A stretch of DNA of 38,926 bases, from positions 1 to 38,926 of the forward strand of contig JALNQF010000374.1 of NCBI GenBank assembly GCA_028456385.1, given 5' to 3'. A program made the position numbers and the translations under genes. Positions 23,921 to 34,359 of the stretch are shown here, piece by piece. The DNA is from Ophiosphaerella korrae. Lineage: Eukaryota; Ascomycota; Dothideomycetes; Pleosporales; Phaeosphaeriaceae. Within the stretch, counting starts at the first letter, position 1. Every line of letters begins with the position of its first letter. The notes under the pieces were generated by a model, which had not been told where the DNA came from, did not search any database, and was given only the letters and a program-made list of their open reading frames with translations.

Positions 23921-23933
23921 AAAGAAGGGGGGG
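23921..23933 (+). other. Polypurine tract of the 8-kb Gypsy
   Basis: AAAAGAAGGGGGG lies four bases upstream of the 3' LTR start, the expected place and composition for the plus-strand primer of reverse transcription. Confidence 0.75.
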
Positions 23934-23937
23934 CTAT

Positions 23938-24170
23938 TGTTATAAGTACTTTTCCCCCTACCTAAAACCTCTCTTTAAGCCTCTCCCTTTAAACCTCCCT
24001 TTAAGCTCTTTAAGCACCCCTAGGATTACCTTTAAAGCTCCTTAGGATTACGTACGCTCCTTAGATATATAAACACCTTCGTAAGCCTATAAATTCCTTA
24101 AGGATTCGTCTTACTTTATTAATATACCTATTGTTCTATTATATCTAACTCCTACTAAATACTCCTTATA
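23938..24170 (+). repeat. 3' LTR of the 8-kb Gypsy
   Basis: 233 bp, beginning TGTTATAAGTAC with an intact TG and ending CTCCTTATA (CA changed to TA). It retains more C than the 5' LTR at many shared sites. It is followed by the duplicated target ATTAT at 24171-24175. Confidence 0.9.
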
Positions 24171-25656
24171 ATTATTATTACTCCCTATAGGCGTTCTAGT
24201 ACTTTAACTAGTTATAGTATTCTATATAGTACGTATCTATTATACTTATTTCTATAATATTCTATATAATCTTATAGTATCTCTTCTACTAGTTATCTTA
24301 CTTTTAGAATATAGTAGTCTCTTAGAAGCCTATCTAGTATTTTCTTAATTCTTTAGTACCTATATACTAGTAGTTTATAAAATTGTTATATTAATTCTCT
24401 TTAGATCTTACTTAAGATATATATTCTTTTATAGGCTTTTACTATTCCTTCTTAGATTTTAAGCTTATTTATTTCTTTAGAGGCTTTCTCTATTTCTTTT
24501 TAGATCTACTCGTCTAACTTACTATTCTTTCTTTTAAGTATTACTACTATCTTAGGTTTATTTAGGACTAAGTTCTCTTCTTTATTCTTAATTAGAACTA
24601 TACTAGTAGTATTTACTTCTTCTTATAAATCTAGTCTTCTACTTAAAGTATCTACTAACTAGTTATCCTTTCCTTTTGTTTATATAATCTTAAACTTAAA
24701 TATTAATAAGAATTCCTACTATCTTATATAGTATTATAATAGATCCTTATTTATTATAAACCTTATAAGATTCTTATAGTCTATATAGACCTTTATTTTA
24801 TACTTTACTCTTTATAAGTATACTCTCTACTATTTAAATACTTTATAAATTACTAGTATTTCTTTATTATAAATTAGGTAGTTAAGTTCTACTAGCTTTA
24901 TTTTCTTAAAGAAGTATTTAACTAAATATTCTTATTTAGTTCATAGGTCTTCTTATATTAGTACTATTCTATAGACTAAATTAGATAGGTCTATTTTTAC
25001 AATTACTAGTAACTCTAGGTTATATATTCTAATAACTAGGTTTTCTATAAATTTTCTTTTAATCTTATTAAATACTTTGTTATATTCCTCTATTTATTTA
25101 AATAGCGTATCTTTCTTTATAAGTTTTATTAATAGTTCTATATTTTTAAACTATCTTACTATTAGTTTTCTATAAAAGTTTACTAGTCTATAAACCTATT
25201 AGACTTCTTGTAGGTTTCTTAGTATTAGGTATTCTATAATTAATTTAATTTTTACTAGATCTATCTTAATTTTTCCTACTTCTATAATAAATCGAAGGAA
25301 ATCTATTTCTTTTATATAGAACTTGTATTTTCTTATTTTAAGAAATAGCTTATTTTCTACTAGCTTCTCTAGTACTTTGTATACGTATTGTATATATTCT
25401 TCCTCTATTTCTAAGAATATAAGGATATTATCTAAGTATATAAATATAAATACATCTAAGTACTTTTTTAGTACTATGTTAATTCTTTCTTAAAATACTA
25501 CTAGTACATTTATTAATCTAAAAGGTATAACTATATATTTGTATTGTCTATAATATATTCTAAATACTATTTTCTATTTATCGCCTTTCTTAATTCTAAT
25601 CTAGTAGTATACATTTTAGATATCTAGCTTTGTAAATATCTTTACTTTTTATAGCT
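24171..25656 (-). pseudogene. Integrase start, RNase H and RT of the split minus-strand Gypsy
   Basis: Continuation of the host element after the 8-kb insertion, collinear with about 240-1710 of the first element. Reading leftwards, the RT YxDD box is near 25460-25421 (decayed YLDNILIF). The RT-to-RNase H part lies between about 25400 and 24900 and the integrase N-terminal zinc region at about 24400-24200. At 25656 it is interrupted by the plus-strand 2A Gypsy; the 5-bp target TAGCT is at 25652-25656. Stops at Trp and Gln positions throughout. Confidence 0.75.
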
Positions 25657-26105
25657 TATTACAGGTATAATAGGAATAAATAAAATAGAACTAATTAGAC
25701 CTAATATAAGTACTAATAAAGTATAGGACGAGTAGAGTAGTAATATAGGTTAGGAAGCAAATTATAATATAGATACGTAAGAGTAATCTATAAATACGTA
25801 TAATAGATTAAAGTAATCTATAAATAAGATTAAGGTAATCTATAAACACGTGTAATAGATTAAAGTAATCTATAAGGTTGTACAAATAGATTAGTACAAG
25901 TATATAGTTAGTAGTAATACATATCCTTAGGATAGTATTAGTAATCTAATCTCTAACCTAGAACGCTAATACTTAATATTATATATACAAATTAACTATT
26001 GTTTATAGTTATTACTTGATTATAATATAAGTTTTTGTTATTACCTCTTAATCTACTAATAACTCTAGTAGTTATTAGGAAGTTAACCCTAGCAACCCTA
26101 TTACA
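25657..26105 (+). repeat. 5' LTR, family 2A
   Basis: 449 bp from TATTACAGGTATAATAGG (TG changed to TA) to CCCTATTACA. It is followed at 26106 by the motif CCTTGCTAATTTAGTTAC shared by every family-2 5' LTR here. The part from 25782 to 25880 holds short tandem repeats. Confidence 0.85.
25782..25880 (+). repeat. Short tandem repeats in the LTR
   Basis: Between three and four units of about 24-30 bp, each with AGTAATCTATAAA and most with CACGTGTAATAGATTAA or a decayed form. AGATTAAAGTAATCT inside the repeat is an interrupted inverted repeat. Such U3 repeats often bind transcription factors, but that is inference. The matching repeats in the 3' LTR (from about 32386) are cut by the insertion at 32464. 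Confidence 0.7.
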
Positions 26106-27330
26106 CCTTGCTAATTTAGTTACTAAGAGAAGCGAAGCGTAAGTAGTATATAGTCTAGCTAACACGATAGTAGAAAGCTTAACTAAGAAAGGAAGTAAAG
26201 TGCCTCTAAGTAGCTATAAGTTAGACAATATTATATAGGTAGTACTTAAGGCCTATATAAATAACTTAATCTCTAAGAAAAAAGATATAAAGATAATAAT
26301 TAACACCTTAGAAATATAGAATAAAGAACTATAAGACTATTTAAAATAAAATAAAGTATAAATTAAAGCTATTATTAAAGGATAGAACTAAATAGAGTTA
26401 ATTACCTAATAACTAGAAATAAGTGTAATAAAGAAACTACCTAAAATACCTATACGTAAGAAATTTAATAAGATAAAGAAAAACTTAAAACCCTTTATAG
26501 TAGTAGTATAGCTATAAATAGATATATAAGTACTATACTTTAATATAGAAGAAAAAAAGGTAATCTATATTAGAATACACCTTAAATAAGATATAATAAG
26601 ATAGTTTAAACCTTACTATATAAATTATACTATATACGCCCTAATAACGTAAAAGGACAAAACTAGAGCTATCTTTAGAAGTTACAAATACTTTACTAAA
26701 CAAATAAAAGTAGTATTTAGGGATATAGATATTACTTAATAGGCTAAAGAAAGACTTAAAAAGCTTATACAAAGTAAAAGTATTTCTAAATACGTATTAT
26801 AATTTAAATAACTATTATAGAATATAGAGTAAAATAAATTAGCTCTAATATTATAGTTTAAGCAAGAACTAAATATAAAAATCTAATACAAGATAATTTA
26901 TATAGAGAAACTAAGGATACTAGAAGCTCTAAAGTAATAAGTAATATAAATTAATAATAACCTTTAAGAATAGAAAAAGAATAAATATAGGAGTTAACCT
27001 AGAATTTAAGATATTAGAGACCCTATAATCCTTAATACTAATAAGGATAGAAAAAAGAAGAAGAATAAAGACTTTACATATTTTAACTATAGTAAGAAAG
27101 GCTACTATATAAAAAACTATTAATCTAAATAAAAAAAAGATATAGTATATTATAAATATAAAAAACTAAGATACTTTATAAAAGATTGTAGAAGCAAGGA
27201 CTATAAGAAAGATAAAGAATCCTAGTTAAAAATAACTAAGAATAAGAAGGAAGTATAAAAAGTATAGGCTAAACCTTAAGAGAAAGTAGTAAAGAGTAAA
27301 GAATAGTAGTATACTATACTCTATTAGACT
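26106..27330 (+). pseudogene. Gypsy gag with two CCHC zinc knuckles
   Basis: Nucleocapsid and capsid protein of the element. The retrotransposon gag core lies near 26440-26960 (frame segment KKLPKIPI). Two knuckles follow with exact CX2CX4HX4C spacing once RIP is allowed for. The first is at 27081-27122, where all Cys and His codons have become Tyr. The second is at about 27148-27190, where only the last Cys (TGT) survives. The sister copy at 35327-35438 keeps the His of the second knuckle, so the two copies complement each other as evidence. Leader and start codon were not fixed. Stops at Gln and Trp positions are frequent. Confidence 0.75.
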
Positions 27331-30300
27331 TTTTATTATAATAATAACTACTATATATATCTTTTTAGTAAGTAAAGAGTAAGATAGTTCTTATAGAAGA
27401 ATAGTGTAGTAATAATAAAAGAAGAATAAATAAAAGTATAGTTAAAAGAAATAACCTATATAATAGACCTACTAATAGAAGACTTAGAAAGAGATAAGCC
27501 TAGTACACTATTAATCCCTACTAAAAGACTAGTAGAAGATAAAAAGACTACTATAGTTACTTCTAAAAAACTATAAAGTAATAAAAGAGAAGTTAATATA
27601 AGAGGTATAGAGTATACCTAGTTAGATATAAATAGTTATAATAGCTATATAACGATAGATATAGTAAACTAAAGGTAAAAATAGTAATTTATTTAGAAAT
27701 ACTTACTAGTTATAAGTATAGAGGAAGCGTATAAAGACTAGAAAGAATATAATCCTAAGAATATAAAGTTTATAGTATTCTAAGAATAGATAAAGTAATA
27801 TATAATTATAGTAAGAAGAATACCTATATAAAGAGAGTAGTAGTATCTTATAAGAAAAACGTAATAGATTAATAAAGCTTATATACTAAGAGTACTAATA
27901 GTGTACTATATCCTAATAGAAAAAACACCTAGTAGAGATAAGTACTAGAAAGGAGACAAGGAGATAATAAATCTAGAACATCTAGTATACTTTAAAGTAT
28001 TATAGTTATTATACCTAGATAAGAACTATATTACGTATAGAAACCCTAAAGTAAACAATTTAGTATAGCTAATAAGAAAAAAGAGATATAACTACATAAA
28101 AGTAATTATAGTAGAAGAAATTACTAGATAAGAAATAATATCTAAAGAAAGATATAAAGTACTAAGGCTAGAACCTAAGTTATCTAAAAAATATATCCTA
28201 GGGAGACTATAGTATAAATGTACGTATAATAAATATCTAAAATATAAAGAATATAAGCTTAAGATAGAGCTATAGCCTTAGAAGAATAGATAATTTATAA
28301 AATTACCTAAGTAAGAATATCTAAAAAGTATAAGAGGCTTATATATTATAAAAATAGATACCTTTTAAAAGAAAAAGATATAAGTTATAATTAATAGTAG
28401 AGCTATAAAGAACTTTATATTAAAGAAATTTATAGAAAAGAAAGGAATATAGTATATAATAAAGAAGTACCTTTAATAACTAAGTATAATTAAAGGAAAA
28501 CTATTCTAAGAACCTATTAGGTTTAAGATAGTACTTACTATATTTAAACTAGAAGAGATAAAGATTAAAAGTATAGTTATAGATATAATAATAATTAATA
28601 ATAAATAAGATATTATACTAGGAATACTATAGTTATAGATAGATAACCTAAGAATTAATTAGAGAATAGAGAAAATTAGTTACCTAAAAAAAAAGATGTT
28701 AAAGGCTAATATAGAAACACATAAAGGAAAATTCCTAGATAAATATAAGAAGTAGGAAAAATAGCTTATAGAGCCTAAAGATTACCTTCTAGAATACTAA
28801 CTATAAGATTTAGTAATAGACCCAGAAGAAGGAAAAAACGTAGGATAGAGCCTAGTTTATAGAAAAACTAAAGAAGAAGCTAAAATTAAAAAAGTGTTTA
28901 TACAAAATATACTAAAGAAAAGATAGATATAAAGATTTAAATCCTTAGTAGTATATAGACTTATATTTATAGACAAGAAAGAGATAGATAATAAGAGACC
29001 TTATATAGTCTTTAAGAAAATAAATATAATTATAAATAAGAATTAATACCCCTTACTATAAATAGATAAAATATAAAATAGACTATAAAGAGTAAAGATC
29101 TTTATTAAGCTAGATATCTAGAACGTGTACTATTAGATTAGAATTAAAGAAGGTAATTAATAGAAAATAGTATTTAGAATATAGTATAGACTATATAAAT
29201 ACCTAGTTATACCTTTTAGACTAATAAATGTACTAGTAGCATTTAAAGAAAAAATTAATATAGTACTAAGAAACTACTTAAACGTATTTACGTTTATATA
29301 TTTAGATAATATCCTTATATTCTTAGAAATAGAGAACAAATATATATAGTATATATATAAGGTGCTAAAGAAGCTAGTAGAGAATAAATTATTTCTTAAA
29401 ATAAGAAAATACAAGTTCTATATAATAGAAATAGACTTACTTAGATTTATTATAAAACTAGGAGAAATTAAAATTAATCTAGTAAAGATTAAATTAATTA
29501 AAGAATAGGTAATACTAAAGAACTTATAAGAAGTATAATAGTTTTATAAGCTAGTAAACTTTTATAAAAAGCTAATAGTAAGATAGTCTAAAGATATAAA
29601 ACTATTAACTAGACTTATAAAAAAAGATACTCTATTTAAATAGATAAAGGAATATAATAAAGTATTTAATAAAATTAAAAGAAAGTTTATAGAGAACCTA
29701 GTTATTAGAATATATAACCTAGACCTACTAATAATTATAAAAATAGATGTATCTAACCTAACCTATAGAATAGTATTAATACAAGAAGACCTAAGAACTA
29801 AATAAAAGTATTTAGTTAAATACCTCTCTAAGAAAATAAAGCTAGTAGAGCTTAATTACTTAATTTATAACAAAGAGATACTAGTAATTTATAAAGTATT
29901 TAAATAATAAAGAGTATACTTATAAGAAGAAAAGTATAAGATAAAGGTCTATATAGACTATAAGAATCTTATAGGATTTATAATAAATAAGTATCTATTA
30001 TAATATAATATAAGATAGTAGGAATTCCTATTAATATTTAAATTTATAGTTATATATACAAAAAGAAAAGATAACTAGTTAGTAGATACTCTAAGTAGAA
30101 GACTAGATTTATAAAAAGAAATAAATACTACTAGTATAGTCCTAGTTAAAAATAAATAAAGAAACTTAGTTCTAAATAAACCTAAGATAGCTATAACACT
30201 TAAGAGAAAGAGTAGTAAACTAGACAAATAGATTTAGAGGGAAATAGAAAAAGCTTCTAAAGAAACTAAAAAACTAGAAATCTAAGAAGGATTTATAAAG

Positions 30301-31640
30301 GCTTATAGAAGAATATATATTCTAAGTAAGATTTAAAGAGAATTTATATAATAATTCTACAAACTACTAGTATATAGATACTAGGGAATTAAGAAAATAT
30401 TAAATAGGTTTCTAAGAGATTACTATATCCTAAAAGTAAAATAACTAGTACAAGAAGTACTATAAGACTATATAGAGTATTATAAAAATAAATATAACTA
30501 ATACGTACTATATAGAATATTATAACTAGTTAAAGTACTAGAACGCCTTTAGAGAGTTATTACTATAGACTTTATTACGAAGTTACCTAAATTAAAGGAC
30601 TTAATATTAGGAGTTAAGTATAATAGAATTCTAATAATAGTAGATAAACTTATAAAGTACTTATACTTTAGGCTAAATAAAGAAAAAAGTAGGATAGAAG
30701 TTACTATATATTAAGTTCTAGGAATTATAATTAGCTAGTATAGTATTCTAGATAAAATTATTATAGATAGAGATATATAATTTATATTAAAACTATAGGG
30801 AATAATAATAGTATAATTAGAAATACAATATTAAATATTAATAGTATATTATTTATAGATAGATAAATAATTAGAACGTATAAACTAGATAGTAGAGAAA
30901 TACTTTAGATACTATCTTAACTATAACTAGAATAATTAGGTATAGTTACTACTTATAGTATAGTTAGTATACAATAGTGTAAAAAATATAGTAATAGAAG
31001 TATTACCTTTCTTTATAAACTATAGATTTAATCCTAATATATACTAGATACTAAGAAATATACAATTTTAGACCTTAAGAGGAGAAAACTTTGTAAATAG
31101 AATAAAAGAAGTATATAATTAACTAAGATAAGACGCTAAGTTCTTACAAGATTAGATAGTAAAGTACTATAATAGAAAATATAAATAGGGACTTTAATTT
31201 AAGAAAGAGGAAAAAGTATAGTTAGTTTAAAGAAATATTAAAAGTAAAAGACCTAATTTAAAATTAGATTACGTAAAAATAAGACTATACAAGATTAAGT
31301 AAAAAATTATACTAGTTATATTTAAGTTAAAGCTACTAAATAAGATAAAGATATACTTAACTTTCTATATAGTACTACTTAAAACAGCGCTATAAAACGT
31401 AGAACTACTAGTATATAAAGTAGATACGTATAGAGAAAAGGAAGAATAAGAAGTTAAGGAAATCTTAGTATACTAGTTTTGTAATAGAAGAAACTACTAC
31501 TTAGTAGAATAGACTAGTATAGACGAGAAAGGATAACTATAGGAAAATATATAGGAACTAGAAGATAACCTTAACTACTTTAAGAAACTAGAGGAGTTCT
31601 AAAGTTAAAACCTTCTAGACTACTTAATAGTAAGCTAAGA
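27331..31640 (+). pseudogene. Gypsy pol: protease, RT, RNase H, integrase, chromodomain
   Basis: A linker of about 1 kb (27331-28380) precedes the protease at about 28385-28450 (VIINSRAIKNFIL, DSGA changed to NSRA). RT runs about 29080-29530, with KLDI*NVYY, IPFRLINVLVAF and YLDNILIF. RNase H lies about 29700-30110 (IDVSNLTYRIVLIQE, LNYLIYNKEILV, VDTLSRRLD). The integrase zinc region is near 30350-30500 and the core near 30571-30960 (DFITKLPKLKDLIL, IIVDKLIKYL, IIIDRDI). A chromodomain-like end lies near 31440-31600 (EVKEILVYQF, then YYLVE and LNYFKKLEEF). It is the most complete family-2 copy and the best reference for the broken ones. Stops occur throughout. Confidence 0.85.
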
Positions 31641-32258
31641 TAACTAATAATACTACTACTAGATAGAGAGGAGATAGAACTACTTAAGATAATAGGAGCT
31701 AGAGTAGCTCCTACTACGTTCTTAAAATCTAGCTTAGCCTCTAAGATAATAGCCTATATAATAGATTTTTTATTATTTAAGGCTTTTATCTTATAAAGAT
31801 AAACTAAACAAGTATAGTTTTTTACCTATATACTTAGAATATAATTACGTTCCTTTTTAGCTTCTATAATCTATAATAATAGTTTTTCTTAAGTATAGTT
31901 AATAGCTTTCCCTGTTATAAATAAGTATAGACGTAAGAATTAGTATTTTTAACCTATACTCTACTAGAGATATACCTAATAGATTATAAGATAAATAAGC
32001 GTTAGCGTAAATATACGCCTTATAAGCCTAACTATATTTTAAAAAAAGATAAGTTAATAGAGGATTTAAAGACTTATAATAAGAATAAAGAAATATTATA
32101 ATACTATAGCGTAATATACGATTAGCTAATTAAAGACAATAAAGGGTAGACTTAGTAGGTATAAGAGAGGATAAGGAACTCTATATTAATAAAGAAATAG
32201 GATTAATAACTTTAGTTCTAGGCTAGGAGAATAAAAATCTACCTAAAAGAGGAGATAG
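31641..32258 (+). other. 3' region between chromodomain and 3' LTR, family 2A
   Basis: Homologous to 15178-15891 (reverse strand). Sense-strand frame segments such as RKYTPYKPNYI, LKTYNKNKEIL and VDLVGIREDKELY are conserved in the other copy, in more than one frame. This would fit a short additional gene with an intron, or decayed coding sequence. Function is unknown. The purine-rich AAAAGAGGAGATAG just before the LTR at 32259 is the likely polypurine tract. Confidence 0.45.
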
Positions 32259-32705
32259 TATTATAGGTGTAATAGGAATAAATAAAATAGAACTAATTAG
32301 TCCTAATATAAGTACTAATAAAGTATAGGACAAGTAGGGTAGTAATATAAGTTAGGAAGTAAATTATAATATAAATACGTAGGAATAATCTATAAATACG
32401 TATAATAAGTTAAAGTAATCTATAAATATATATAATAGATTAAAGTAATCTATAAACACGTACTGTTATAAAGTTGTGTACTTAACATAGATCTAGGGCC
32501 TAAGGGCTTATTAGTCTTAAGGAACTTAGACTTTATTAGCTAAACTAGTTCTAAACGTTGTTTGCACTCCTATAGATTGTATCCTACAGCCTAAGGGCCT
32601 GTTAGCTGCCCTCCTATAAGGTAGACTTTACGCAAGATAACTTAATAAGGTAGTTTTAACAATTAATTAAAAAGAGTAAATAGTAGATAAAGCTATCTAA
32701 GTAAG

Positions 32706-32727
32706 TACTAGGTATATATACCTAGTA
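32706..32727. repeat. 22-bp perfect palindrome
   Basis: Half-site TACTAGGTATA, self-complementary through the centre. It lies in the central section that is absent from the sister copy. Its core CTAGGTATA...CCTAG resembles the palindrome at 7417-7444. Confidence 0.8.
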
Positions 32728-32765
32728 GCCTACTAAGCGCTAACTAAAAGTAGAAAGGTAGTTGA

Positions 32766-32960
32766 ATGTTAGTAAGTTGTAAACTTACTAACATGTTAGT
32801 AAGTTCGCAATGTTAGTAAGTTTGCGATGTTAGTAAGTTGTAAACTTACTAACATGTTAGTAAGTTTGCGATGTTAGTAAGTTGTAAACTTACTAACATG
32901 TTAGTAAGTTTGTAATGTTAGTAAGTTTGCCATGTTAGTAAGTTGCAAACTTACTAACAT
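32766..32960. repeat. Array of direct and inverted ATGTTAGTAAGTT units
   Basis: 195 bp made almost wholly of a 16-bp unit ATGTTAGTAAGTTTGC and its reverse complement. The core GTTAGTAAG occurs nine times forward and CTTACTAAC four times. Four forward/reverse pairs form perfect 13-bp stems around a 3-base loop (GTA or GCA), each a potential hairpin or two-fold binding site. Units differ mainly in the two to four bases after AAGTT. Every unit keeps TG and many keep GCG or CA, so RIP has spared it. Confidence 0.9.
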
Positions 32961-33373
32961 TAGTGCGAAAATAAGAGATATAAGGGATAACTCCCTTACA
33001 CCTCCCTTACCTCTCCTCCTTAATAGTTCGCCTCCTTATAAGCCCTTAGTACTCGTGTTTTCTTAGTAACTACCTACCTCCTTTTTACTATTCCTTTCTT
33101 TATAATACTCTACTATAGTACAATAGATTAAAGTAATCTATAAAGTTGCACAAATAGATTAGTACACGTATATAGTTAGTAGTAATACGCATCTTTAGGA
33201 TAGTATTAGTAATCTAATCTCTAACCTAGAACGCTAATACTTAATATTATATACACAAATTAACTATTATTTATAGTTATTACTTAAGTATAATATAAGT
33301 TTTTATTATTACCTCTTAATCTACTAATAACCTTAGTAGTTAGTAGGAAGTCGACCCTAGTAACCTTATTATA

Positions 33374-33911
33374 TAGCCTATCCTATATCTTATCTATTTA
33401 TAGTAAGAGGTATTAGTTCTTATTTATAATTCTGTTTGTTTTTCTAAAGTCTATATAAGGCCTCTTATCTTCTATCTCTTTTTTATCTATAAATATAAGT
33501 CTATATACTACTAAGGATTTCGATTCTTATATCTATCCTTTCTTTAATATATTTTATATAAATACTCTTTTAATTTTAGACTCTTTTTTAGTTTTTCTAT
33601 AGACTAGGCTCTAGCCTACGTCTTTCTCTTCTTCTAAGTCTATTACTAAGTCCTATAGTTAGTATTCTAGAAGGTAGTTATTAGGTTCTATAAGTTATTT
33701 TTCCTATTTCTTATATTTGTCTAGGAATTTTCCTTTATATATTTCTATATTAGCTTCTAATATATCTTGTTTAGAGTAACTAATTTCCTTTATTTTCTAA
33801 TTTATTCTTAGATTAGCTATCTATAACTATAGTATCTCTAATATTATATCTTGTTTATTATTAATTGTTATTATATCTATAACTACGTTTTTAATCTTTA
33901 GCCTTTCTAGC
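33374..33911 (-). pseudogene. RT-upstream segment of the split minus-strand Gypsy
   Basis: Continuation of the long minus-strand element after the 2A insertion, collinear with about 1715-2250 of the first element and with the reverse complement of about 36730-37240. This is the part between protease and RT, including the RT N-terminal region. It is cut at 33912 by the next Gypsy; the five bases before it are CTAGC. RIP damage is intermediate. Confidence 0.7.
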
Positions 33912-34359
33912 TGTTATAGGCGTAATAGAAGAAAACTAAATAGAACTAATTAGCCCTAAAATAGAAGATAACAACACATACAACCTATAGGATAATAAAG
34001 CTAATTAGGAGGTTAACTATAATAGAGACACGTAATAACTTCGTAACTTTACAAGGCTTAGCACCTACAAAGCTACAAAGCTAGTAGTTAGAGAACTTTA
34101 TAACTTTATAAGGCTTAGCACCTATAAAGCTACAAAGCTGTATAAATACTATAGGTATATAGTTAGTAGTAATACGCATTATTAGGATAGTATTAGCAAT
34201 TTAATTATTAACTACAAGTAATAATACTTAGATAGTTGCAAAACATCTTTTATTGTTAAAAGCCTATTGTAGATTATAACACGAGCTTTTACTATTAACT
34301 CTTAATCTACTAATACCTTATTAGGTATTAGGAAGTTAACCCTAGTAATACCTATAACA
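33912..34359 (+). repeat. 5' LTR, family 2B, with internal tandem duplication
   Basis: 448 bp from TGTTATAGGCGTAATAG, with intact TG, to CCTATAACA, with intact CA. A 46-bp block rich in AAGCTACAAAGCT is present twice, at 34037-34082 and 34094-34139 (57-bp period). The post-LTR motif CCTTGCTAATTTAGTTATTAC follows at 34360. The matching LTR at 13661-14104 is far more RIP-mutated. Confidence 0.85.

Larger units (their letters stand above)
16150..24170 (+). mobile_element. Full-length Ty3/Gypsy chromovirus, family 1 (8.0 kb)
   Basis: An 8021-bp plus-strand element with two 233-bp LTRs (16150-16382 and 23938-24170). It is flanked by the 5-bp duplication ATTAT (16145-16149 and 24171-24175) and inserted in the integrase of the minus-strand Gypsy. 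Order inside: gag region, aspartic protease, RT, RNase H, integrase, chromodomain, then 1.8 kb holding an apparent antisense spliced gene, then a polypurine tract. RIP damage is moderate: many CG and some CA and TG dinucleotides remain and domains are easily read. No frame is open, so it is not autonomous. Confidence 0.9.
32464..33117 (+). mobile_element. Solo-LTR-like insertion with TG...TA ends and 4-bp duplication
   Basis: Starts TGTTATAAAGTTG, ends CTCTACTATA (CA changed to TA), and is flanked by GTAC at 32460-32463 and 33118-33121. It has no terminal inverted repeats and no coding frame, so a solo LTR of an unidentified retrotransposon is the best guess. A short non-autonomous element is the alternative. 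A reversed copy lies at 14538-14776 without the central 390 bp or so. Its middle keeps many TG, CA and CG dinucleotides, unlike the LTR around it, so it is young or was shielded from RIP. Confidence 0.65.
25657..33373 (+). mobile_element. Full-length family-2A Gypsy chromovirus
   Basis: Complete plus-strand element with 5' LTR 25657-26105 and 3' LTR 32259-33373, the latter enlarged by a 654-bp insertion at 32464-33117. Flanks are TAGCT (25652-25656) and TAGCC (33374-33378), a 5-bp target duplication differing by one RIP-type change. It carries gag with two zinc knuckles, protease, RT, RNase H, integrase, a chromodomain and a 0.7-kb 3' region of unknown role. It was inserted in the RT-upstream segment of the minus-strand Gypsy of the same family. 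Stops prevent expression. Confidence 0.88.
32259..33373 (+). repeat. 3' LTR, family 2A, split by an insertion
   Basis: The two parts, 32259-32463 and 33122-33373 (with GTAC shared), align with the 5' LTR. The 654-bp insert at 32464-33117 lies in its tandem-repeat section. The end CCTTATTATA corresponds to CCCTATTACA in the 5' LTR with RIP changes. Confidence 0.85.
14777..33911 (-). mobile_element. Long minus-strand family-2 Gypsy host element, split by three insertions
   Basis: Its own pieces in this window are 14777-16149, 24171-25656 and 33374-33911. Removing the inserts at 16150-24170 (plus duplicated ATTAT) and 25657-33373 (plus duplicated TAGCY) restores collinearity with the minus-strand element at 1-4994. 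It has a 3' LTR at 14777-15177, a 3' region, truncated integrase, RNase H, RT and the segment between RT and protease. At 33912 a third Gypsy is inserted, so its 5' part and 5' LTR lie beyond the window. It also lacks the integrase C-terminal half. Confidence 0.8.

Noticed and set aside
22140..23930. Sense-strand coding continuation of pol past the chromodomain in the 8-kb Gypsy
   Set aside because: Sense frames open for 60 to 80 codons occur around 22550-23150, but they are mirrors of the antisense exons (Leu in place of antisense stops), and the sense strand is full of stops opposite exon 3.
32766..32960. Possible CRISPR-like array
   Set aside because: Units are contiguous, without unique spacers, and alternate in orientation. 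The context is a fungal LTR-like repeat, so this is a tandem and inverted repeat.
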